From the NCBI GenBank assembly GCA_030432905.1, contig JAUILU010000006.1:1-64000 (forward strand): 64,000 bases of DNA. The letters are read 5' to 3'. Below the pieces are notes generated by a model that saw nothing but the letters and a program-made list of their open reading frames with translations, did not search any database and was not told where the DNA came from. Source of the DNA: Phycisphaerae bacterium (GTDB lineage: Bacteria > Planctomycetota > Phycisphaerae > Phycisphaerales > UBA1924). The position numbers were made by a program, and so were the translations under genes. Positions 1 through 10,002 of this stretch are shown here, in pieces. The stretch's first letter is position 1, and every line of letters begins with the position of its first letter.

Positions 1-1
1 G

Positions 2-883
2 GGCGGTGACCCGGCGTTTACGGGGTTCGAGGTCCAGATGCTCGACACCTACGGCGAGGAGCCGGGGCTTCGCAACTGCGGCGCGCTGTACGAGGCTGTC
101 CCACCTCTGCGGATGGCTGTCAACGAACCGGGGCAGTGGAACACGTACCGTGTACTGCTGATCGGCGACACGCTGAATGTGTGGCTTAACAACGTGCCGA
201 TCCACATCGACACGCTCCTTGATGACCGCGGCTTTTTCAGGAGCGAAGAGAACGCGCTGCCCCTGAACACGCGCGCCACGACCGGGTACATCGCGGTTCA
301 GGACCACGGCCACGCGTTCCGCTACCGCAACATCAAAATCAAGGACCTCTCACCCGACCCGGAACCGGCTGGTATGCAGCACCTCGTTGACAGCGACCTG
401 TCAGGCTGGTTCACGCGTGACGCTGGCGAGTGGACGTTCGAGAACGGTGCGCTAGTCGGGCGGAATGGGCCGGGGCACATCTTTACCGAGAAGAGCTACA
501 CGGACTTCGAGCTGCGTGCGCTCGTGAAGGTCAACGAGCGCGGCAACAGCGGCCTGTACTTCCGCACCGTGCCCAGCGAGCAAGCAGGCTTCCCTTGGCC
601 CACCGGCTACGAGGCGCAGGTCGATCAGCACGATCCGAAGAACTACACGGGCTGTATCTACAACAAGGCATGGGCCGAGGTCGGCGAGCCGATTACGCAG
701 GACGAGGCGTGGTTCGACTACCGCATCCGCGCCGAGGGCGATCACATCCAGACATGGATCAACGGCGTCCCGATGGTTGATACGCAGCTCGACGAGTTCA
801 GCGAGGGCCACTTCGCGTTGCAGTCGCACCACCAGGGCAACGAGATCATGTACAAGGACATCCGGGTGCTCGAACTCGAGTAG
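2..883 (+). CDS. DUF1080 (3-keto-disaccharide hydrolase-like) protein, 5' truncated
   Basis: The reading frame is open from the window edge, so the true start lies upstream; 293 residues are visible. Two DUF1080-type concanavalin-like domains are seen: the end of one (residues about 1-115, with the family signature GFEVQMLDTYG) and a complete second one (about 125-293, with GNSGLYFR and GYEAQVDQ). The family is now linked to hydrolysis of 3-keto-glycosides and is usually exported, but no signal peptide can be judged here because the N-terminus is missing. The gene converges with a Gfo/Idh/MocA oxidoreductase on the other strand, 3 bp away. Family assignment is firm; the substrate is unknown. 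Confidence 0.88.
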   Translation, partial: GGDPAFTGFEVQMLDTYGEEPGLRNCGALYEAVPPLRMAVNEPGQWNTYRVLLIGDTLNVWLNNVPIHIDTLLDDRGFFRSEENALPLNTRATTGYIAVQDHGHAFRYRNIKIKDLSPDPEPAGMQHLVDSDLSGWFTRDAGEWTFENGALVGRNGPGHIFTEKSYTDFELRALVKVNERGNSGLYFRTVPSEQAGFPWPTGYEAQVDQHDPKNYTGCIYNKAWAEVGEPITQDEAWFDYRIRAEGDHIQTWINGVPMVDTQLDEFSEGHFALQSHHQGNEIMYKDIRVLELE

Positions 884-886
884 CGG

Positions 887-2022
887 TTAGGTCCACGCGC
901 CGTCGTTTGCGGCGCTCGCAACCACGCGTTCGACGAACTGCATGCCGACGAGTCCGGCTTCCGGGCCGGGCACGTCTTGGCCGAGCGGACCGATCGGTGT
1001 GCCAAGTTTCTTGGCGTTGAGCAGCTCCGCGACGCCGCGGTAGATGTTGGCGAAGGCTTCGAGGTAGCCCTCGGCGTGACCGGGCGGCGTGCGCGCGGCG
1101 GCGGCGGCTCGTTCGCTCAAACCGGCCTGGCCTCGGGTGAGGAACTTGGTGCCGTCGTCGAGTGTGGCGAGCTTGAGATCGTTCGGTGTTTCGTGCGCCC
1201 ACCAGAGCGAACCCCTGTCGCCATGGACGCTGAGCGTGATGCGGTTCTCGTCGCCGATGCAGATCTGGCTGGCGTTGTAGCTGCCCTTAGCGCCACCGGC
1301 GAAGCGGACCCGGATCATCGCGTCGTCGTCGAGCACCCGGCCCGCGCCGAAGCAGGTGAGTTCGGCGCTGAGTGATTCGATCTCTAGCCCGGTGACGAAC
1401 GCGACAAGATGCTCGGCGTGCGTGCCGATGTCGCCCAGCGCGCCGCCCGCGCCGGCTTGCTTCGGGTCGACACGCCAGCTTGCCTGCTTGTGGCCGCTGC
1501 TTTCGAGGTCCTGCGCGAGCCAGCCCTGGATGTAGTTCATCTCGACCCGGCGGATCGTGCCGAGCCTGCCCGTGCGCACGAGCTCAGCCGCCTCGCGGAT
1601 CATCGGATACCCAGAGTACGTGTACGTCACCGCGCAGAGCAGGTCTTTGTCGTTGGCGAGGTGCCCGAGCTGGCGGGCTTCGTCGCTCGTGCAGGTCATC
1701 GGCTTGTCGAGCACGACGTTGAGGCCCGCTTCGAGGCACGCCTTGGCGATCGGGAAGTGCGTGTTGTTGGGCGTGACGATGACGACGAAATCGACGCAGT
1801 CATCGCGGCTGGTTTCTTTCTCGATGAGTTCTTGCCACGAGCCGTAGGAGCGGTCCTGTGGGAGGCCGAGGGCTTTGGCTGATTCGAGCGAGCGTACTGG
1901 CGTAGACGAGAGCGCACCGGCGACAAGCGTGGCGCTGTTGTCGAGCGCGATGACCTTGCGGTGGACTTCGCCGATGAAGGCGTCTTTGCCGCCGCCGATC
2001 ATGGCGTAGGTGAGGTTGCCGG

Positions 2023-2026
<4 letters not shown>
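887..2026 (-). CDS. Gfo/Idh/MocA family oxidoreductase (cytoplasmic)
   Basis: A 379-residue NAD(P)-dependent sugar dehydrogenase-type protein. The N-terminal Rossmann motif is [13 protein letters not shown], the nucleotide-domain lysine motif is present as DKPMT (about residue 105), and the C-terminal domain has the family motif [10 protein letters not shown]. There is no signal peptide. The ATG at 2026 overlaps the stop of the upstream isomerase gene (ATGA), which sets this start and implies translational coupling. An upstream in-frame extension to 2149 was rejected because it is Arg-rich and read from within the upstream gene. The pairing with a TIM-barrel isomerase suggests oxidation and isomerisation or epimerisation of the same sugar or inositol-like substrate, which cannot be named from sequence. 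Confidence 0.9.
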
Positions 2027-3030
<1,004 letters not shown>

Positions 3031-3107
3031 CTGCTGACTCCGTGAATGGTGTGTTCGGCTGGCACGCGGTGCTCGCTGATTGTTCTTCGCACACGGTAGC
3101 AAAACAA

Positions 3108-3119
3108 GCTGTATACAGC
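3108..3119. promoter_or_regulatory. 12-bp perfect palindrome, candidate operator
   Basis: GCTGTATACAGC is a perfect palindrome between the divergent isomerase gene (start 3030) and MFS transporter gene (start 3189). A GTATAC core is common in operators of GntR-type regulators; no regulator gene is adjacent. Function is inferred only from symmetry and position. Confidence 0.35.
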
Positions 3120-3188
3120 CTGCGGGGCGTGTTTGGATGCGTTACACTCGTCGCGCAACCGATTTCCCGGTGAAGTGAGACCGCATCC

Positions 3189-4430
3189 ATGGACCAAACC
3201 CAGCCTCCCGCACTGCTCAGCACACGCCTGTCGGTGATGATGTTTCTCGAGTTCTTCCTGTGGGGTGCTTGGTATGTGACGATGGGGCCTTATCTGGCAA
3301 GCCGGGGGCTGAACCATGTGAACGCGGATGCGTATTCGGTCGGCCCGATCGCGGCGATCATCAGCCCGTTCTTTCTTGGGCTGATCGCGGACCGGTTCTT
3401 CGCGACCGAGCGCGTGCTTGGTGTGATGCAACTCATCGGCGGTGCGGCGCTCTGCGCGGCTCCGTGGGCCGTGGACCAGTCACCGAGGCTCTTTCTTGTC
3501 ATGCTCTCGATCCACATGCTCTGCTACATGCCGACACTGGGCCTGACGAACACGCTCGCGTTCCACAACATGACCAACGCGGAGAAGCAGTTCCCGTTGA
3601 TCCGGGTCTGGGGCACGATCGGCTGGATCGTCGCGGGGATCACGCTCTCGCGGCTGACGTGGGACACGTCGGCCAACATGTTCTATCTCGCGGGCGGTTG
3701 CGGCATCCTGATGGGTGTTTACAGCTTTACATTGCCGCATACGCCGCCGCCTGCGAAGGGGCAAAGGTTCTCGGCTCGTGAAGCGCTGGGGCTTGATGCG
3801 GTCGGCCTGTTGAAGAAGCGGTCGTTCGCGGTGTTTGTGCTGTGCAGCTTCCTGATCTGCATCCCGCTAGCCGCGTACTACGCGCGTGCGGGTGAGTTTG
3901 TCGGGGCGACTGGCTTCGAGAAGATCGGCCAGACCATGTCCTACGGACAGATGTCCGAGATCCTGTTCATGGTCGTCATGCCGGCGTTCTTCGCAAGGCT
4001 TGGCGTGAAGTGGATGCTGCTGATTGGCATGGGCGCGTGGGTGCTCCGGTACGGGCTCTTTGCTGGCGCTGCAGACGAGCAGGTCAAATGGATGGTGCTG
4101 GGCGGCATCGTGCTGCACGGCATCTGTTACGACTTCTTCTTCGTTACGGGCCAGATATACGTTGATAACGAGGCCGACCCGAAAATCCGCGGCCAGGCGC
4201 AGGGACTCCTGGTGCTCATCACGCAGGGCCTTGGCATGTTCATCGGTGCTCAGGTCATCGGCGAGCTCGTGGAGAGCAAGACAACAACAGTTGGCGAAAT
4301 CAGCACGATCGATTGGAAGGGCGTGTGGCTTATCCCATGCGTCTTCGCGGCGGTCGTGCTTGTGATCTTCTTCCTGTTCTTTAAGGACCCGGGGAAGAAG
4401 AAGGGTGAAACGCAGACAGAAGCCGTGTAG
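3189..4430 (+). CDS. MFS permease, nucleoside:H+ symporter (NupG/XapB-like) family
   Basis: A 413-residue, highly hydrophobic protein with about 12 predicted membrane helices. The N-terminal MMFLEFFLWGAWYVTMGPYL is typical of the NupG/XapB branch of the major facilitator superfamily, and the central cytoplasmic loop (around residues 185-210) is short. Planctomycete and Bacteroidetes members commonly sit inside sugar-oxidoreductase clusters and may carry sugars rather than nucleosides. It is followed 102 bp later by a Tat-exported Gfo/Idh/MocA protein on the same strand and is divergent from the isomerase operon, so it is likely the uptake permease of this locus. Substrate is inferred from context only. 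Confidence 0.85.
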   Translation: MDQTQPPALLSTRLSVMMFLEFFLWGAWYVTMGPYLASRGLNHVNADAYSVGPIAAIISPFFLGLIADRFFATERVLGVMQLIGGAALCAAPWAVDQSPRLFLVMLSIHMLCYMPTLGLTNTLAFHNMTNAEKQFPLIRVWGTIGWIVAGITLSRLTWDTSANMFYLAGGCGILMGVYSFTLPHTPPPAKGQRFSAREALGLDAVGLLKKRSFAVFVLCSFLICIPLAAYYARAGEFVGATGFEKIGQTMSYGQMSEILFMVVMPAFFARLGVKWMLLIGMGAWVLRYGLFAGAADEQVKWMVLGGIVLHGICYDFFFVTGQIYVDNEADPKIRGQAQGLLVLITQGLGMFIGAQVIGELVESKTTTVGEISTIDWKGVWLIPCVFAAVVLVIFFLFFKDPGKKKGETQTEAV

Positions 4431-4532
4431 TTTTACGGCAGAAGGATGAGGCGGGCCGATGGCTTTGGCCTCTCTGATACTTACATCTTTGCCCGTTGCC
4501 GATTCGGTGAGGGGTCTTTCGAGGAGCAGTGC

Positions 4533-5870
4533 ATGAAGAAGCGGGTGAAGAGTACGGATCAATCTCGGCGTAAATTCTTGGGCACCGCGGCTGCGGTCGC
4601 CGGTGGGGCGGGGCTTGCCGCGACCGGGTGTTCGGGCCTCGGCGGTCAGCCGGGCGTGCGCAAGGTTGTGCCGTCTGTTGCCGCCGCCAAGGGTGTTAAG
4701 GTCGTCGACGGCCAGCCGATCCGCATGGCGGTCATCGGCACGGGCGGCATGGGCACCGGCCACTGCCACGCGATCATGAACCTCACGAAGCAGGGCAAGA
4801 CCAACGCGCAGATCGTCGCGCTCGCTGACGTGAACGATCTCCGCGTGCAGGACGCGCAGCGCGCGTGCCAAGAGAACCAAGGGATCGATGTTGATACGTA
4901 CCGCGACTACCGCAAGATCCTCGAACGCGACGACATCCACGCGGTGCTGATCGCCTCGACCGAGCACTGGCACGCCCAGCATGCGATCGATTCGCTGACC
5001 GCCGGCAAGGACGTGTACTGCGAGAAACCGCTGACACTTCACCTGAGTCAGGCGCTCGATGTGCGTGATGCCGTGCTCGCGAACCCGGAGCGAATTTTCC
5101 AGGTCGGCACGCAGATGATGATGCTGCCCAAGTACCTCGAAGCCCGCAAGGTCATCAAGGCCGGCGGCATCGGCAAGGCGGTCTGGAGTCAGACGAGCTA
5201 CTGCCGGAACTCGACCACTGGCGAGTGGAACTACTACTCGATCGACGACCGCTGGCAGCCGGGCGTGAACGTTGACTGGGACGCGTGGTGCGGCGACCTC
5301 GGCCCGCGCGAGTGGGACCCGAAGGTATTCGCACGCTGGCGCCGGTACAAAGATTTCTCGACGGGCATCATCGGCGACCTGCTCGTGCACGTCATGACGC
5401 CGTTGATTCTTGCGGTTGACGCGGGCTGGCCGACGCGCGTGACGGCATCGGGTCATCATCATGTCGATCTGGACATGGAGAACTTCGACCAGGTCAACCT
5501 GAACGTCGAGTTCGAGAACGGCCACACCATGGTCGTCGCGGGCTCGACCGCCAACGAGGTTGGTCTTGAGACCATGATCCGCGGCCACGAGGCGAACATC
5601 TACCTCAATAGCCGCCACTGCGAGATCCGTCCTGAACGCATCTTTGTTGATGAGGTGGACGCCGAGCGCATCGAGTGCCCGGACATCGGCAATGACCAGG
5701 ATCAGCTGCGCCTCAACTGGCTCGAGTGCATCCGCACCCGCGAGGAAGCGGTCAGCAACATTGATCTCGCGTCGAAGGTGATGGTTGCGGTTGACCTTGC
5801 CGCCCGAAGCATGTGGGAAGGCAGCGCGTTCAAGTTCGACCCGAAGACCATGCGTGTCAGCAAGGCCTAG
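4533..5870 (+). CDS. Tat-exported Gfo/Idh/MocA family oxidoreductase
   Basis: 445 residues. The start at 4533 is preferred over an in-frame ATG at 4446 because a GAGGAG lies just upstream and the protein then begins with a textbook Tat signal: SRRKFLG near residue 11, then an Ala/Gly-rich hydrophobic run ending in LAATGC, which could be a lipobox. The Rossmann motif is MAVIGTGGMGTGH (about residue 68), followed by CEKPLT and the C-terminal Gfo/Idh/MocA domain. Exported members of this family oxidise sugars with tightly bound NAD(P) in the periplasm. An ApbE-like gene follows 12 bp downstream. Confidence 0.9.
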   Translation: MKKRVKSTDQSRRKFLGTAAAVAGGAGLAATGCSGLGGQPGVRKVVPSVAAAKGVKVVDGQPIRMAVIGTGGMGTGHCHAIMNLTKQGKTNAQIVALADVNDLRVQDAQRACQENQGIDVDTYRDYRKILERDDIHAVLIASTEHWHAQHAIDSLTAGKDVYCEKPLTLHLSQALDVRDAVLANPERIFQVGTQMMMLPKYLEARKVIKAGGIGKAVWSQTSYCRNSTTGEWNYYSIDDRWQPGVNVDWDAWCGDLGPREWDPKVFARWRRYKDFSTGIIGDLLVHVMTPLILAVDAGWPTRVTASGHHHVDLDMENFDQVNLNVEFENGHTMVVAGSTANEVGLETMIRGHEANIYLNSRHCEIRPERIFVDEVDAERIECPDIGNDQDQLRLNWLECIRTREEAVSNIDLASKVMVAVDLAARSMWEGSAFKFDPKTMRVSKA

Positions 5871-5882
5871 TCGGCGTTCGGT

Positions 5883-6836
5883 ATGACAACCAACAGCAAC
5901 ACACCGGACGGGGGCCAAGTCGGCCTCCGTCTGGCTTTAGATGCGATGGGCACGAGGTTCGAGCTGCTGATCGCGGACACCGGGTACGAGTCGGAGCTGC
6001 GGGCTGTCGGTGAAGAGGCGCTCGAGTGCATCGCCGACTGGCACAACAGGCTGAGCGCGTTCGATGCGGGCTCGGTCGTCAGCGCGATCAACGCGGCTGC
6101 CGGCGAGCGAGCTGTGCGCGTGGACCGGGACATGCTCGATCTGCTGCAAGCGTGCAAGGCGTGGCATGCGGATTCGGGCGGCGCGTTCGATGTTGCGCTT
6201 GGCTCACTCATGAAGCACCATGGGTTTCGCGGCGGCGCGCCAGCCGGTACACAGGTGCCTGCGTTCGGCATGGGCCATCTTGAGATCGATGAAGCAGAGA
6301 GCGCGGTGTTCCTTTCGCACCCGGACGTTCGGCTGGACTTCGGCGCGGTCGCCAAGGGCTGGGCGATTGACGAGGCGTGCGAGCTGATGCGCGAGGCGGG
6401 CATCGCTTCCGCGCTTTTGCACGGCGGGTCGAGCACCGCTAGGGCGATCGGGTCGAGGCCAGACGGTCAGCCCTGGCGCATCAAGGTGTGCGCCGACGAA
6501 CACGCCCCGATCGTGCTACTCAGCGATGCATCTTTCTCGGCCAGCGCGCCCTCGGGCCGATTGAACGACAACCAGGAGGGGCACGTGCTCGATCCGCGAT
6601 CGGGCCAGCCGGCGAATTGCGCCGGGTTCGCGGCTGCCGTTGTATACAGCGCCGCCGAGAGTGACGCGTGGTCAACGGCGCTGCTTGTTCTAGGTGAAAG
6701 ACCGGGGTCGATGCGGGCCGAGATTGCCAGTATCCTTCACGGCACACACAGCGCGCAGACCGAGTGGAGCATCGAGGGGGAGTCTGCTCCGCGAGTCATT
6801 GCAGATCCGAAACGAGATCTAGAAAAGGGTACGTAG
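5883..6836 (+). CDS. apbE: ApbE-like FAD:protein FMN transferase
   Basis: A 317-residue ApbE-family protein. The family transfers FMN from FAD to Thr/Ser of target flavoproteins using Mg2+. Visible landmarks are MGTRFELLIADT near the N-terminus, the core motif DFGAVAKGWAID (about residue 155), HVLDPRSGQP (about 238) and SDAWSTALLVLG (about 260) carrying the metal-binding Asp/Thr. No signal peptide or lipobox is visible, so a cytoplasmic form is likely unless Tat-like export is cryptic. It lies between two Gfo/Idh/MocA genes, 12 bp after one and 2 bp before the next, so it is probably co-transcribed. No obvious flavinylation target is encoded beside it. Confidence 0.88.
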   Translation: MTTNSNTPDGGQVGLRLALDAMGTRFELLIADTGYESELRAVGEEALECIADWHNRLSAFDAGSVVSAINAAAGERAVRVDRDMLDLLQACKAWHADSGGAFDVALGSLMKHHGFRGGAPAGTQVPAFGMGHLEIDEAESAVFLSHPDVRLDFGAVAKGWAIDEACELMREAGIASALLHGGSSTARAIGSRPDGQPWRIKVCADEHAPIVLLSDASFSASAPSGRLNDNQEGHVLDPRSGQPANCAGFAAAVVYSAAESDAWSTALLVLGERPGSMRAEIASILHGTHSAQTEWSIEGESAPRVIADPKRDLEKGT

Positions 6837-6838
6837 AA

Positions 6839-8053
6839 GTGAAAAAGAACAGGCGTGAGTTTCTCGTTCAGGCGGCAGGCGGGCTTGCCGCGGTCTCGGT
6901 TCTGCCCGAGCTTGGTTTCGTTCGTCTCCCCGATCGCTCGGCAGGTCTGCGTGTTGGTGTGATCGGCGCGGGCCGTCAGGGTCGTTCGATTCTTGGCGAG
7001 TTGACGAAGATCGAGGGCGCGACGGTCGCCGCAGTGTGCGATATCGATGAGCGCCGCCGAAGCTCTGGCCTGCGAAGGTCGTCGGGTGCCGAGGGCTTTG
7101 CAACAGTTGAAGAGATGCTCGACTCGGGCAAGGTCGATGCGGTCGCGGTCGCAACGCCGACGCAGACGCACGACGAGGTCGCCAAGCAGTGCATCGACGC
7201 GGGTGTGCACGTGTACGTCGATGGCCCTTTGTCGAACACCGCCGAGGGCTGCGACGCGATCGTCGCCGCGGCAAGGGGCGCTAAGGGTGTGGTTGCGTCT
7301 GGTCTTCAGGGCCGGAGCAACCCGGTGTACAAGCTCGCGCGGACATTCTTCAGGTCCGACTCCGTGCGTGACCTCGTCTCGATGCGTGCGCAGCAGTTCA
7401 AGAAAACCTCGTGGCGCACGCCGGCCAACGACCCGGCGCGCTCCAAGGCGCTCAACTGGCGGCTCGACCCGGAGATCACGCTCGGCCTCGCGGGCGAGTG
7501 GGGCACACAGCAGTTCGATGTGTTCCATTGGTACACCGGCCGGTACCCGGTCAAGGTGTCCGGCTCGGGCTCGATCCGTTTGCACAACGACGGCCGAGAG
7601 GTACACGACACGATCGCGTGCACGCTGACATACGACGACGGCGCGACGATCCAGTACGAGGCCTCGCTGGCCAACTCGTACGAGGGCGCGTACGAGCTGC
7701 TCCGGGGCACGAACGCCGCGATCAAACTCGGCTGGAGTCACGGCTGGATGTTCAAGGAATCTGACGCGCCGACGCAGGGCTGGGAGGTCTACGCGAACCG
7801 TCAGCAGTTCCACAACGACGAGGGCATCACGCTCATCGCCGACGCGACGAAGCTGGCGAGCCAGGGCAAGTTGAAAGAAGGCATCGGCCTGCCTCACCCC
7901 GCGCTGTACTACACGCTCGGCGACTTCATCGCATCCGCTGCCGAGGGCACCGCGCCGGCTTGCACGGTTGAGGAAGCGGCGCGGGCCACCGCGGTCGGCA
8001 TCGCGGCGCACAAGGCGATCTCGATGGGTGAAACACAGGACATCAGCATCTGA
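6839..8053 (+). CDS. Gfo/Idh/MocA-like protein with Tat-type signal, atypical EKP motif
   Basis: 404 residues from a GTG start, chosen because AAGGG lies 9 nt upstream and the protein then opens with KKNRREFLVQAAGG, a Tat-type signal. The Rossmann motif is VGVIGAGRQGRS (about residue 39). Where most family members have Glu-Lys-Pro, this protein reads VDGPLS (about residues 127-132), so the usual nucleotide-domain lysine is replaced by glycine. The C-terminal domain (about 160-330) is otherwise typical. It begins 2 bp after apbE and is followed 29 bp later by a monoheme membrane protein, suggesting one transcription unit from about 4533 to 8880. It may be a non-standard or inactive oxidoreductase. 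Confidence 0.85.
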   Translation: MKKNRREFLVQAAGGLAAVSVLPELGFVRLPDRSAGLRVGVIGAGRQGRSILGELTKIEGATVAAVCDIDERRRSSGLRRSSGAEGFATVEEMLDSGKVDAVAVATPTQTHDEVAKQCIDAGVHVYVDGPLSNTAEGCDAIVAAARGAKGVVASGLQGRSNPVYKLARTFFRSDSVRDLVSMRAQQFKKTSWRTPANDPARSKALNWRLDPEITLGLAGEWGTQQFDVFHWYTGRYPVKVSGSGSIRLHNDGREVHDTIACTLTYDDGATIQYEASLANSYEGAYELLRGTNAAIKLGWSHGWMFKESDAPTQGWEVYANRQQFHNDEGITLIADATKLASQGKLKEGIGLPHPALYYTLGDFIASAAEGTAPACTVEEAARATAVGIAAHKAISMGETQDISI

Positions 8054-8082
8054 CCGAGTTTGGTCGGTTCTCGGAGACAACC

Positions 8083-8880
8083 GTGTCAACACAACGCGCA
8101 AACTGGCCGAGGCTCAGGTCGCTCGGGCTACTCTCGCGGATCGGGCTGATTTTCCTGATCCTCACTCTCGTCGGCGGCTACATCATCAGCGGCATCTATC
8201 TCCAATGGGAGTACGAGAACCGCGACGAGCGTGAAGGCCTGACGATGACCGACATCGTCGGCGCGTACCACGGCGTCAGCTCGCCCTCGCCGCTGCTTGA
8301 GTCGCTGAAGTCGGGCCACCCCGAGGACCTGCCCGATCCGGACCGCCAGGCGCTGATCGACTGGCTGGAGAGCGACCGGGTCAGCGACGACTACGACAAC
8401 CTCGACCTAGGCGACGCGGCTCCGTCGGAGATCATCGCGGTGTCGTGCCTCGATTGTCACACACGCGGCGCAGAAATGGGCGACGGTATCGGCGATCGCG
8501 TGCCGCTGGACTATTTCGACGATGTGCAATCGATCGCGATCAGCCGCGAGGTGATGCCTAAAAACCTGAAGATCGTGGCGCTCTCGACACACGTGCACGC
8601 GCCGAGCCTAGCGATGGTCCTCATCGTGCTGGTGCTGCTGAGCGCGATGACGAGGTGGCCGAGTGTTCTGGTCGGCGCGCTCGGCGCGGCCGGCGGCATC
8701 GGGATCTTCTTCGACATCTCAGGCCAGTGGCTGGCGCGCACCGACGCGTTCTGGGCCTATGCCATCGTCGGCGGCGGGTTCGCGATGTCGATGAGCGTGG
8801 GGCTTCTGGGATTCTTGATTGTCGTCGATCTGCTGTTGCCCGGCGCCAAGGCCAAACCCGACACAGAGGCGAACAGTTAG
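8083..8880 (+). CDS. Membrane-anchored protein with one c-type heme site
   Basis: 265 residues from a GTG start (GGAG about 8 nt upstream). It has an N-terminal membrane helix (about residues 17-38), a soluble segment of about 130 residues holding a single heme-c motif CLDCH (about residues 124-128), then three or four helices (about 170-258). The topology puts the heme outside the cytoplasm. I do not recognise a named family. Its place at the end of the oxidoreductase/ApbE unit suggests electron transfer from a periplasmic sugar oxidation to the respiratory chain; that is inference. Its last 4 bp overlap the convergent isomerase gene. Confidence 0.8.
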   Translation: MSTQRANWPRLRSLGLLSRIGLIFLILTLVGGYIISGIYLQWEYENRDEREGLTMTDIVGAYHGVSSPSPLLESLKSGHPEDLPDPDRQALIDWLESDRVSDDYDNLDLGDAAPSEIIAVSCLDCHTRGAEMGDGIGDRVPLDYFDDVQSIAISREVMPKNLKIVALSTHVHAPSLAMVLIVLVLLSAMTRWPSVLVGALGAAGGIGIFFDISGQWLARTDAFWAYAIVGGGFAMSMSVGLLGFLIVVDLLLPGAKAKPDTEANS

Positions 8881-9824
8881 AGATCGCTCATCGAGATTTT
8901 GTACAGCAGTCTTCTCGTCAGCTTGCATCCCTCGCGGGGTGGGTGCTTGCTGCCTTCGTACTCGACGCCGACCCAGCCTTTGTAGCCTGAGTTCAGGACG
9001 ATTTTGAGCATCTCGTAGTAGTCGGTGCGGACCTCGTCGCCGTGCTCGTTGAACTCGTGGCTCTTGGCGCTGACGGCTTTGGCGTAGGGCATGAGTTCTT
9101 CGACGCCCTTGTAGCGGTCGTACCAGGCGTCGGGTTCGTCTTGTCGGCCCCAGTCCATGCAGAAGTTGCCGAAGTCGGGCAGTGTGCCGCAGTTTGGTTT
9201 GTCGACCATTTTCATGACGCCCGCGAGCCACTGGCCGTTGGAGCTGTAGCCGCCGTGGTTCTCAACGATGACGTTGAGGCCGAACGGCTCTGCGATATCC
9301 GAGAGCCTCGCGAGTCCGTCGGCAGCGAGCTTCTGCTGTTCTTCGTAGGTTCCGGCGCTGGCGGCGTTGACACGGATGGAGTGGCAGCCCAGCCGTTTAG
9401 CGGCCTCGAGCCATTTCTTGTGGTTGTTGATCGCGGCGGTCCTGAGCTTCTCGTCCGGGTCGCCGAGGTTGCCCTCGCCGTCGCACATGATCAGGAGCTG
9501 TGTCACGCCGAGGTCTTTGGCGCGTGTGTCCATGTCGGTCAGGTACGCCTCGTCGTTGGCTTTGTCTTTGAAGAAGCTGTTGACATACTCGATGCCGTGG
9601 AACTTGAGGGATTTTGCTTCCTTGGCGAAGTCGAGGTTGTCGATCTCGCCGGCGTAGAGGAGCTTGTGCAGCGACCACTGGGCGAGTGAGATCTTGAACT
9701 TCGGCCTGGGGCCTGTGGACGCGAGTGCGGACGTGGGGGCGACCATGCTGGCGGCTCCGAGCGCGGCCCCTGCTGCCAGAACACGGCGGCGGCTGATGGG
9801 TAAATCGGATTGGCTGTTCTGCAT
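8877..9824 (-). CDS. Tat-exported TIM-barrel sugar isomerase/epimerase
   Basis: 315 residues. The start at 9824 has a strong GGAGG 8 nt upstream and yields a clear Tat signal ([14 protein letters not shown], about residues 10-23) with cleavage near ALAS. The rest is an AP_endonuc_2-type TIM barrel with ligand-like motifs [22 protein letters not shown] and GWVGVEYEG. Export suggests it works on sugars in the same compartment as the Tat-exported oxidoreductases nearby. It converges with the monoheme membrane protein gene (4 bp overlap) and diverges from the SNF2 helicase gene. Confidence 0.88.
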   Translation of the reverse strand: MQNSQSDLPISRRRVLAAGAALGAASMVAPTSALASTGPRPKFKISLAQWSLHKLLYAGEIDNLDFAKEAKSLKFHGIEYVNSFFKDKANDEAYLTDMDTRAKDLGVTQLLIMCDGEGNLGDPDEKLRTAAINNHKKWLEAAKRLGCHSIRVNAASAGTYEEQQKLAADGLARLSDIAEPFGLNVIVENHGGYSSNGQWLAGVMKMVDKPNCGTLPDFGNFCMDWGRQDEPDAWYDRYKGVEELMPYAKAVSAKSHEFNEHGDEVRTDYYEMLKIVLNSGYKGWVGVEYEGSKHPPREGCKLTRRLLYKISMSDL

Positions 9825-10002
9825 CTCGGGGACCTCCGTTGTGTGGACAACGCCGAGTATGACCGATCTGGGCCAGCTACGCCATACCCCGGGCCGGAGG
9901 CCTGATTTCCAGAACCCGAACCTGCGTGGTGTCGTCTTTCTCGGGCCTACAGTGCAGACCGGCACAGAGCTCGGCACGATGGAGCAAAGGGTGAACGCAC
10001 GG

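Noticed and set aside
3867..5918. A 683-residue open frame on the minus strand opposite the permease and Tat oxidoreductase genes
   Set aside because: It is a high-GC antisense shadow rich in Arg, His, Asp and Val, without any domain, and it runs opposite two well-supported genes.
6641..6653. A second GTATACAGC sequence inside apbE resembling the palindrome at 3108
   Set aside because: It lies in the middle of a coding region and lacks the symmetric left arm.
9664..10002. Upstream in-frame extension of the SNF2 helicase
   Set aside because: It runs through the start region of the divergent isomerase gene, and family members begin at the MIVLH position.
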